In this document: piece by piece, positions 58,546 through 64,000 of the stretch
How the letters are laid out: every line of letters starts with the position of its first letter
How positions within the stretch are numbered: the first letter of the stretch is position 1
NCBI GenBank assembly: GCA_963797265.1
Contig: CAWCOY010000002.1
Coordinates: 248,001-312,000, forward strand
Source: DASUPK01 sp963797265
GTDB lineage: Bacteria > Actinomycetota > Thermoleophilia > Solirubrobacterales > 70-9
Direction: 5' to 3'
DNA length: 64,000 nt
The notes under the pieces: generated by a model
Databases searched by the model: none
What the model saw: the letters and a program-made list of their open reading frames with translations, nothing else
Told to the model about the DNA's origin: nothing
Program-made: the position numbers and the translations under genes

Positions 58546-59444
58546 GCCGCGAGCTTCTCCTCGCCGTCCTGCTTGCCATTGAGGAGGGTGAGGATGATCC
58601 CCTCTCGCAGGCCGCCCTTGCCGATCTGCAGGGGCTGGCCGAGCATCTGGGAGAACTTTTCGAGCAGCAGCACTCCCGCGGGCAGCAGCTTCACCCGGCG
58701 CGAGTCGAGCTCGAAGCGCTTGGCGACCTCGTAGATCTCGTCGCTGGACAACACACGCACCGCGCGCTCGAGCGTCTCGTACTCGAGCACCGCGCCGACG
58801 AGCGTCCGCAGTGAGGTGGCGCTGCCGCCCACCGCGACAGCCTGGTCTGGCTGTTCGAGCTCGGTTTTCTCGAAGAAGTCCGAAATGTGGTCGCGCAGCC
58901 CGCGGATCTCGGCCGCGGAAGGCGGATCGGAGTCGAGGTAGTCCTCCGTCAGAGACCCGGAGCCGATCTTGAAGGACTTCACCTCGGTGACTCCGTCGGG
59001 AACGGTGCCGTAGATCACCTCGGAGGATCCGCCGCCGACGTCGACGACGGCGACGCTGCCCTCCACGGGATGCCCGAGTGACTTGGTCGCTCCGATGAAG
59101 GCGAAGCCACCCTCCTCCTCCTCATCGAGCACGTCGACCTCCACGCCGGCGATCTCCTCGATCTCCTTGACGATCTTGTCACGGTTCTTCGCCTCCCGGA
59201 TCGCGGCGGTCGCGACGGTCTTGACCACCTCTGCCCCCATCTCCTTCGCCAGGCGCACCTGGGTCGAGACCACATCCCCGACCTCGGCGATCTTCTCCGC
59301 GGTGATCTTTCCGTTCTTGGAGGCGCCCTTGCCGATGCGCGTATAGGCGCGCTGCTCCATCACCTTGCGGAGCTGTCCCTCCTCCGGCTCGGCCACCAGC
59401 AGTCGGGTCGTGTTGGAGCCGATATCGATCGCCCCGCAGAGCAT
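58542..59444 (-). CDS. ppx: Exopolyphosphatase/GppA-family phosphatase
   Basis: From the ATG at 59444 the 300-residue protein has the actin-like ATPase motifs of Ppx/GppA: A-I-D-I-G-S-N-T-T-R-L-L-V, A-T-A-A-I-R-E-A-K-N, V-V-D-V-G-G-G-S-S-E and A-V-G-G-S-A-T-S-L-R-T. It hydrolyses polyphosphate ends or pppGpp. The short length (no HD-like C-terminal domain) matches actinobacterial Ppx1/Ppx2. A longer in-frame start at 59531 would add low-quality sequence. The gene lies close to ppk1 and the CHAD genes. Confidence 0.92.
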   Translation of the reverse strand: MLCGAIDIGSNTTRLLVAEPEEGQLRKVMEQRAYTRIGKGASKNGKITAEKIAEVGDVVSTQVRLAKEMGAEVVKTVATAAIREAKNRDKIVKEIEEIAGVEVDVLDEEEEGGFAFIGATKSLGHPVEGSVAVVDVGGGSSEVIYGTVPDGVTEVKSFKIGSGSLTEDYLDSDPPSAAEIRGLRDHISDFFEKTELEQPDQAVAVGGSATSLRTLVGAVLEYETLERAVRVLSSDEIYEVAKRFELDSRRVKLLPAGVLLLEKFSQMLGQPLQIGKGGLREGIILTLLNGKQDGEEKLAA

Positions 59445-59472
59445 CGCCTCGGATTCTCTCAGGGCGATCGGA

Positions 59473-60135
59473 TCAGGCCGAAGCTTTGCGCGCCCGCACC
59501 CGCTCGACGATCCCCCACTTGGAGCGCTCAAGCCGCTCGACCTCGAAGCCTTCCGCCTCCAGATAGTCGAGGGGGTCCCTGGTCAGGTGGTCGGCCTGGA
59601 AGCGGACGGAAATCGGGTTGAGCATGCGCTCGATCGCTCTCACTGGAAAGGATGGGCTGCGGACGTGCTCGAGCAGGATCAGCTTGCCCCCGGGACGTAG
59701 GACCCGGTGAGCCTCCGCTACCGCCTTGCGTGGGTCCGGAATCGTGCAGAGCCCGAGCGTGCAGGCGACGGTGTCGAAGCTCTCGTCGGGGAAGTCCAGC
59801 TCCTGCACGTCGCCCTCCCTCAGATCGACCTCCCGACCGAGTTCCTTAGCCCGCTTGCGGCCGATCGCCAGCATCTCGGGGCTGAGCTCGACCGCAGTGA
59901 TCTGTACCCCATCGGGGTAGAAGGGAAGATTCCGGGCCGTGCCGGCTGCCAGCTCCAGCACCTGGCCTTCCGCCTGGGAGCAGACCCACTCCCGTCCCCC
60001 ACCGAAGAGAGTCCGCTCGAAGAAGGAGATCTGGCGGTCGTAGCGCGGCGCTTCCTTGTCCTGGATCGTCCGGACCCGCTCGGTCTCGGACGACGGATCG
60101 GCGTCGCGTTTCTGCTTGCCGTTAGCAGCAGCCAT
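59473..60135 (-). CDS. Class I SAM-dependent methyltransferase (UbiE/Methyltransf_11 type)
   Basis: The 220-residue protein has V-L-E-L-A-A-G-T-A-R-N-L (motif I), V-E-L-S-P-E-M-L, E-G-D-V-Q-E-L-D-F-P-D-E-S-F-D-T-V (motif II) and V-L-R-P-G-G-K-L-I-L-L-E-H-V. These methylate small lipids, quinones or other metabolites. The start overlaps the cation transporter stop region. Its place behind the metal/arsenic genes suggests it is part of the same minus-strand run, but no substrate can be named. Confidence 0.85.
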   Translation of the reverse strand: MAAANGKQKRDADPSSETERVRTIQDKEAPRYDRQISFFERTLFGGGREWVCSQAEGQVLELAAGTARNLPFYPDGVQITAVELSPEMLAIGRKRAKELGREVDLREGDVQELDFPDESFDTVACTLGLCTIPDPRKAVAEAHRVLRPGGKLILLEHVRSPSFPVRAIERMLNPISVRFQADHLTRDPLDYLEAEGFEVERLERSKWGIVERVRARKASA

Positions 60136-60778
60136 CAGCACAACCCTCGCCGCGCCAAGCCTCCCGGCCCTCGTGGAGCGCAGTAACGGCGATCACCAGC
60201 GCCGCGACCGGGTCGGCCCACCACCAGCCAAAAGCCACGTTCGTGACGAGGCCGACCAGGAGGGCGGCCGAAAGGTAGGCGCAAAGCAGGTTCTGCCTGC
60301 CCTCGCTTCGGGTGGCCGCCGAATTGAGCTTCTGCCCCACTCGCGCCTTCGCCGCCGCGAGCGGCGGCATCGTGGCCAAGGTGATGGCGGCGAGCCCGAT
60401 CCCGACCCAACTTGCGTCGGGATGATCGCCCGCGATCAGGGTGCGTGCGGCTTCGACGCCGACGTAAGCGGCGATCACGACAAAGCTCATCCCGATCAGA
60501 CGCTGCGCGCGGTGCTCAGCTCGCTCCGACCCGGCGCGGCTGCTCGAGAAACGCCACAGGACGACCACTCCCGCCCCACCCTCGACCACGCTGTCGGCTC
60601 CGAAGCCGACCAGGGCGATGGAGTCCGCAGCGATCCCGGCGAGCAAAGCGATCGCCGCCTCCACCAGGTGCCAAGCAAGACCGAGTCCAGCGAGGAGGCG
60701 CGCCCGACGCACCAGCGGAAACCGCTCCGCGGCGGGCCGAAGGGTCGCGACTGGGAGCTCCAGAGACGCGTGCTCCAC
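60122..60778 (-). CDS. Cation diffusion facilitator-like membrane transporter
   Basis: The 218-residue protein has five to six transmembrane helices with the CDF metal site pattern D-S-I-A-L-V-G-F-G-A-D-S-V-V-E in the second helix and D-P-V-A-A-L-V-I-A-V-T-A-L-H-E-G-R-E-A in the last. The C-terminus ends in a Cys-rich C-A-D-G-C-C that could bind metal. The cytoplasmic CDF dimerisation domain is absent, so this is a short form. It lies just downstream of arsM and may export a metal cation. Confidence 0.82.
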   Translation of the reverse strand: MEHASLELPVATLRPAAERFPLVRRARLLAGLGLAWHLVEAAIALLAGIAADSIALVGFGADSVVEGGAGVVVLWRFSSSRAGSERAEHRAQRLIGMSFVVIAAYVGVEAARTLIAGDHPDASWVGIGLAAITLATMPPLAAAKARVGQKLNSAATRSEGRQNLLCAYLSAALLVGLVTNVAFGWWWADPVAALVIAVTALHEGREAWRGEGCADGCC

Positions 60779-60896
60779 AGCTCAAGGATAGGAGCCCGCG
60801 GCTTAGACACGGCGTTCGTGAGAAGCCCAGTGGGCGCGCTTCCCAGTCCAGATTGAGCTCCTCGGGATCCTTGAGAGCCAGCGTGCCCTCTGGAAC

Positions 60897-61694
60897 TCAC
60901 GCCGGGACTCTCGCCCGGATGATCGCGCTCCCGGCTTGGTCGTGGACGCGGTGCGTCTCGCGGACCTCGACGTCCTCGAAACCCGCGTCCTCGAGCTCCT
61001 GTCGGAACTCGTCCTGGGTGAGCGCGCCGGCGACGCAGCCGGTCCACTGCGCCATGTCCGTCCGCGTCGCCTCGTCCATTCCGGGGTCGGCGACGATGTC
61101 GGTGACGGCGAAGCGACCGCCCGGACGCAGCACACGCGCCGCCTCGCGGAAGACGGCGGGCTTCTCAGCCGAGAGGTTGATCATGCAGTTGGAGATGATC
61201 ACGTCGACGGAATCGTCCGGGAGCGGAACCTCCTCGATGGTCCCCTTGAGGAACTCGACGTTCTCGATGCCGGTCTCCCGCTGGTTCGCCCGTGCGAGCC
61301 CGAGCATCTCGTCGGTCATGTCGACGCCATAGGCCTTGCCCGTCGGCCCGACTCGGCGAGCGGAAAGCAGGACGTCGATCCCGCCGCCGGAGCCAAGGTC
61401 GAGAACGGTCTCGCCCTCGTGCAGCTCCGCGACCGCAGTCGGGTTACCGCAGCCGAGCGAGGCGAGCTTGGCGGCGTCCGGGAGCGAGTCGTGATCGCCG
61501 ATCTCGTAGAGGCCGGCGCCGAAGGTCTCGCCGCCGCACGCATCCGGTACGTCGGTCCCGCACCCGCAGGACCCACCCGCGGCCTCGGACGGGCCGCAGC
61601 AGGCCACGCCTCCTTCACCCACCGAACTCGCGGCTGCCGCGTAGCGCTCGCGCACGGTCTCGCGAATCTCGTCCTTGTCGGTCAGCTCAGCCAT
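60897..61694 (-). CDS. arsM: Arsenite S-adenosylmethionine methyltransferase ArsM
   Basis: From the ATG at 61694, 265 residues. V-L-D-L-G-S-G-G-G-I-D-V-L binds SAM, and the three cysteines known to bind As(III) in ArsM are present as Cys82 (L-G-C-G-N), Cys170 (S-N-C-M-I-N-L) and Cys220 (T-G-C-V-A-G-A). An extra Cys-rich N-terminal segment (about 31-53) may help capture arsenic. It makes mono- to trimethyl arsenic. The start lies inside the 3' end of arsR (13-bp overlap), so both are regulated together. Confidence 0.93.
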   Translation of the reverse strand: MAELTDKDEIRETVRERYAAAASSVGEGGVACCGPSEAAGGSCGCGTDVPDACGGETFGAGLYEIGDHDSLPDAAKLASLGCGNPTAVAELHEGETVLDLGSGGGIDVLLSARRVGPTGKAYGVDMTDEMLGLARANQRETGIENVEFLKGTIEEVPLPDDSVDVIISNCMINLSAEKPAVFREAARVLRPGGRFAVTDIVADPGMDEATRTDMAQWTGCVAGALTQDEFRQELEDAGFEDVEVRETHRVHDQAGSAIIRARVPA

Positions 61695-62035
61695 CCGCTT
61701 AATTCCTCCAGTGCCTCGGGGTTGACGTAGTAGTAGGCCCATAGCCCCTGCCGCTCGGAGCCCACGATGCCGGCCTCGCGGAGCACCTTGAGGTGGTGCG
61801 AGACGGTCGGCTGGGAGAGATCAAAGAGCGGAACCAGCTCGCAGACGCAGACCTTGCCGGCATGCTTGCGGAGCACGTCGACGAGCTGCATGCGGATCGG
61901 ATCGCCAAGGGCTTTCGCCACCATCGCCATTCGCTCGGCCTGAACGCGCTGGATGTCCGGGTAGACGACCGGCTCGCAGCAAGGCTCGCCAACGGGACGC
62001 TTCTGCTTCGGGGCAAGCTCCAGATCGACGGCCAT
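61682..62035 (-). CDS. arsR: ArsR-family As(III)-responsive repressor
   Basis: The 117-residue winged-helix protein has the DNA-reading helix S-Q-P-T-V-S-H-H-L-K-V-L-R-E-A-G and the metal site V-C-V-C-E-L (Cys63, Cys65) at the helix a3 position known from E. coli ArsR; Cys19-Cys20 near the N-terminus could be further ligands. Arsenite binding releases DNA. It is divergent from arsC; the 52-bp gap contains its promoter with a perfect palindrome inside. A 7-nt distance from the -10 box to ATG implies a leaderless mRNA. Confidence 0.94.
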   Translation of the reverse strand: MAVDLELAPKQKRPVGEPCCEPVVYPDIQRVQAERMAMVAKALGDPIRMQLVDVLRKHAGKVCVCELVPLFDLSQPTVSHHLKVLREAGIVGSERQGLWAYYYVNPEALEELSGWLS

Positions 62036-62042
62036 CGATCTA

Positions 62043-62071
62043 TGTATATCGATTCAATCGATGGATGTCAA
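62043..62071 (-). promoter_or_regulatory. arsR promoter with palindromic operator in the spacer
   Basis: The minus strand has TTGACA (62066-62071), a 17-bp spacer and TATACA (62043-62048). The palindrome ATCGATTCAATCGAT (62048-62062; 7-bp arms, 1-bp centre) fills most of the spacer and touches the -10. Binding there would block RNA polymerase and so autoregulate arsR. Further ATCGAT hexamers sit at 62034 and 62084, over both start codons. On the plus strand TATGAT (62075-62080) is the likely -10 for arsC, 7 nt from its ATG. Confidence 0.75.
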
Positions 62072-62087
62072 CGTTATGATCTGATCG

Positions 62088-62507
62088 ATGGCCGACCCGA
62101 TCCCCGAGATTTTGTTCGTCTGCGTTCACAATGCTGGCCGCAGTCAGATGGCCGCCGGTCTGCTCGAGCGGCTGGCGGATGGCGGCGTCCGGGTGATCTC
62201 TGCCGGTAGCGAACCAGCCGACGAACTCAACCCGGCGGTCGTGGAAGCGATGAACGAGGTCGGGATCGACATCTCGGCCGAGCGACCGAAGAAGCTCGAG
62301 GACGGCATGGTCCGGGAGTCGGACGTCGTGATCACGATGGGGTGCGGTGACGCCTGCCCGATCTATCCCGGCAAGCGCTATGAGGACTGGGACCTCGAGG
62401 ATCCATCCGGGAAGGACCTGCAGACCGTCCGGCGGATCCGGGACGAGATCCGCGCCCGCGTCGAAGCCCTGATCGCGTCGCTCTCCGAATCGCCAGCGTC
62501 GAGCTGA
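62088..62507 (+). CDS. arsC: Arsenate reductase (thioredoxin-type, LMW-phosphatase fold)
   Basis: The 139-residue protein has the phosphatase loop F-V-C-V-H-N-A-G-R-S (Cys12, Arg18) and the redox pair Cys86 and Cys90 in M-G-C-G-D-A-C-P, with the acid region W-D-L-E-D-P. It reduces arsenate to arsenite using thioredoxin or mycothiol-linked systems. It is divergent from arsR-arsM and followed by an aquaporin gene, an arrangement used to remove the arsenite formed. Confidence 0.94.
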   Translation: MADPIPEILFVCVHNAGRSQMAAGLLERLADGGVRVISAGSEPADELNPAVVEAMNEVGIDISAERPKKLEDGMVRESDVVITMGCGDACPIYPGKRYEDWDLEDPSGKDLQTVRRIRDEIRARVEALIASLSESPASS

Positions 62508-62517
62508 GCGCTCGGGA

Positions 62518-63255
62518 TTGACGGCTCCCCTCCCCCGACGGCTGTTCGCCGAGTTTCTCGGCTCGGCGTTCCTGGCGGCGGTGGTGATCGGCTCCGGGAT
62601 CGCAGCCGAGCAGCTATCGCCGGGTGACACAGGCCTGCAGTTGCTCGAGAACGCCGCAGCCACCGGGGCGGGCCTGTTCACGATCATCCTGATGTTCGCT
62701 CCGGTTTCGGGCGGTCACTTCAACCCGGTCGTCTCCCTGGTCGACGCGAGCTTCGGCGGCCTGCGCTGGCGGGAGGCGCTCGCGTACGTCCCCGCCCAGG
62801 TGATCGGCTGCATCGCGGGCGCCGTCGTCGCGAACGGGATGTTCGCGCTGGCGGCGATCAGCATCTCGGACAAGCACCGCGCCTCGGAGGCGCATCTCCT
62901 TGCCGAGGTGGTCGCGACGCTCGGGCTCCTCCTGGTGATCTTCGCCCTCGCGCGAACCCGCCGTGGATCGATGGCCCCCGCAGCGGTCGGGGCCTACATC
63001 GGCGCGGCCTACTTCTTCACGAGCTCGACGAGCTTCGCCAACCCGGCGATCAGCGCCGGGCGGATGTTCTCGGACACCTTCGCCGGCATCGCGCCGAGCT
63101 CCGTTCCGGCGTTCGTCGTCGCGCAGCTGGTCGGCGGCGCGATGGCGATCGGCGCCCTGCGGATTCTCTATCCGGACATCACCCCGGATGAGGCGGCCGA
63201 GGTCATGCTGCCGCACGACGGACCGGCGGCGGTCGCCCAGCGCTCGAGCTCCTGA
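62518..63255 (+). CDS. aqpS: MIP/aquaporin-family channel in the arsenic operon
   Basis: From a TTG at 62518, 245 residues with six transmembrane helices and two half-helix motifs: G-G-H-F-N-P-V (NPA replaced by N-P-V) and F-A-N-P-A-I-S-A-G-R. Ten base pairs separate it from arsC. In AqpS-type loci ArsC makes arsenite, which leaves through the aquaporin down its gradient. The TTG start gives a short N-terminus P-L-P-R-R-L-F-A-E-F normal for the family. No arsB or acr3 pump is present. The name follows the known AqpS/ArsC pairing and is inference. Confidence 0.85.
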   Translation: MTAPLPRRLFAEFLGSAFLAAVVIGSGIAAEQLSPGDTGLQLLENAAATGAGLFTIILMFAPVSGGHFNPVVSLVDASFGGLRWREALAYVPAQVIGCIAGAVVANGMFALAAISISDKHRASEAHLLAEVVATLGLLLVIFALARTRRGSMAPAAVGAYIGAAYFFTSSTSFANPAISAGRMFSDTFAGIAPSSVPAFVVAQLVGGAMAIGALRILYPDITPDEAAEVMLPHDGPAAVAQRSSS

Positions 63256-63285
63256 CGCACCTACACAGCCCCCGCCGGCCGTATC

Positions 63286-63987
63286 CTAAGGAGAGGGAAG
63301 CGGCGCCTGCCCGGGGTGGGACGCGTCCTCGAACTCCCGGAAGAGGCCGGTGACCACGAAGGCGACCTGCTCGCCGATGTCGACGGCGTTGTCGCCGATC
63401 CGCTCCAGGGCCCTGGCTACCAACATCATCGTCATCGCCCACTCGCGGGTGTCGTGGTCCTCCCCTACCTGAACGGCGATCTGGAAGCACTCCTTGTTCA
63501 GGTTGTCGATCAGGTCGTCCTGGCGCACGAGATCGCGGGCCAGCTCGACGTCGCGGGCCTCGAACGCCTTCCTCGCCTGGGAGAGCATCGAGCGCGCCTG
63601 CTTGCCCATCAACAGGATGCGGTCCACCATCTCACCGCGCACCGGCGCGTCATGCCCGGTCAGGGGGATCACCTTGGAGATGTTCACGCACTGATCGCCC
63701 ATCCGCTCGATCGAGTGCATCACGTGGAGGAGAGCCGAGATCAGACGGAGATCGGTCGCCACGGGCGCCTGGGTGGCGAGCAGCGTGAGGATCTCCTGAT
63801 GCACCTCCAGATAGCGCCCGTCGATCCGGTCGTCATCCGCGATCACCAGCTCGGCAAGCTCCATGTCCTGATGTTCCACGGCCTCGAGCGTCCGATCGAG
63901 CGAGGAGACCACGAGGTCGATCGCCGAGAGAGTGTCTTGCTCGAGGTTGGCGAGCTCCTCCTGGTAGCTGAGTCCGACCTCGGCCAT
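63286..63987 (-). CDS. phoU: Phosphate signalling protein PhoU
   Basis: The 233-residue protein forms two three-helix bundles, each with a metal cluster: V-I-A-D-D-D-R-I-D in the first and R-Q-D-D-L-I-D-N-L-N in the second, and both R-I-G-D-type repeats (S-I-E-R-M-G-D-Q-C-V-N-I and A-L-E-R-I-G-D-N-A-V-D-I). PhoU links the PstSCAB transporter to the PhoR/PhoB sensor system. The ATG at 63987 is 13 bp from the window end, so pstB or phoB probably lies just outside. Confidence 0.95.
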   Translation of the reverse strand: MAEVGLSYQEELANLEQDTLSAIDLVVSSLDRTLEAVEHQDMELAELVIADDDRIDGRYLEVHQEILTLLATQAPVATDLRLISALLHVMHSIERMGDQCVNISKVIPLTGHDAPVRGEMVDRILLMGKQARSMLSQARKAFEARDVELARDLVRQDDLIDNLNKECFQIAVQVGEDHDTREWAMTMMLVARALERIGDNAVDIGEQVAFVVTGLFREFEDASHPGQAPLPSP

Positions 63988-64000
63988 CGCTCAGCCGAAT

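Overview
The window is a high-GC chromosomal segment with dense, overlapping genes. It most resembles the actinobacterial class Thermoleophilia (Solirubrobacterales-like). Clues are several small NTF2/SnoaL-like proteins that begin M-S-E/Q-E-N-V-E, a Cys-type CcmE, a gap-pgk-tpiA-gpmI block, TadE-type pilin-like genes and many GTG/TTG starts. The lineage is inferred from gene style; there is no rRNA here. It is mostly housekeeping chromosome with a few scarred stretches.

Layout. 1-3.2 kb is a recombination scar: SnoaL-like genes and fragments, the C-terminus of one tyrosine recombinase, an N-truncated second recombinase fused to a truncated endonuclease/phosphatase gene, and the 3' half of a tRNA-Leu(GAG) that looks like an attachment site. 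3.2-6.5 kb holds a TMEM175-like channel, an alpha/beta hydrolase, a ThuA lipoprotein and a peptide-type binding protein. 6.5-12.7 kb holds secG and a split cytochrome c maturation set (ccmF, ccmE on minus; a TlpA-like thioredoxin and ccmH on plus) separated by two CDP-sugar genes and tRNA-Gly(CCC). 12.7-15.2 kb is decayed or error-ridden (truncated GH16, frameshifted FkbM and class I methyltransferases). 15.2-25.4 kb carries argS with an unusual HIGH region, rlmH, an M48 protease, a phosphoesterase, a Ser/Thr kinase, a glycosidase-like gene, tgt, hsp20 and a frameshifted SDR. 26.3-36 kb is a long minus-strand run: uvrC, rapZ, an ABC exporter, a VOC protein, then gap, pgk, tpiA, gpmI. 36-42 kb has a crotonase, a cupredoxin, a MaoC hydratase, a binding protein and a three-gene TadE-like operon ending in a pilin-like/VanY/lytic-transglycosylase fusion. 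42.5-48.8 kb has an HD alarmone-hydrolase-like gene, sugar genes, a deacetylase, a DMT transporter and an MGDG-synthase-like transferase.

48.8-59.4 kb is rich in phosphate and polyphosphate functions: PiT and its DUF47 partner, polyphosphate kinase (two frameshifts), two CHAD proteins and a Ppx/GppA phosphatase; phoU lies at the right edge. 59.5-63.3 kb contains an arsenic locus: arsR-arsM divergent from arsC-aquaporin, around a readable sigma70 promoter whose spacer holds a palindromic operator.

Two cross-cutting observations. Many conserved genes are broken by single-base changes, often next to G or C runs, so consensus sequence errors must be excluded before calling them pseudogenes. Several genes (arsR, arsC, SnoaL-like genes, the HD gene) have a -10-like hexamer only 7-9 nt before the ATG, which suggests leaderless transcripts.
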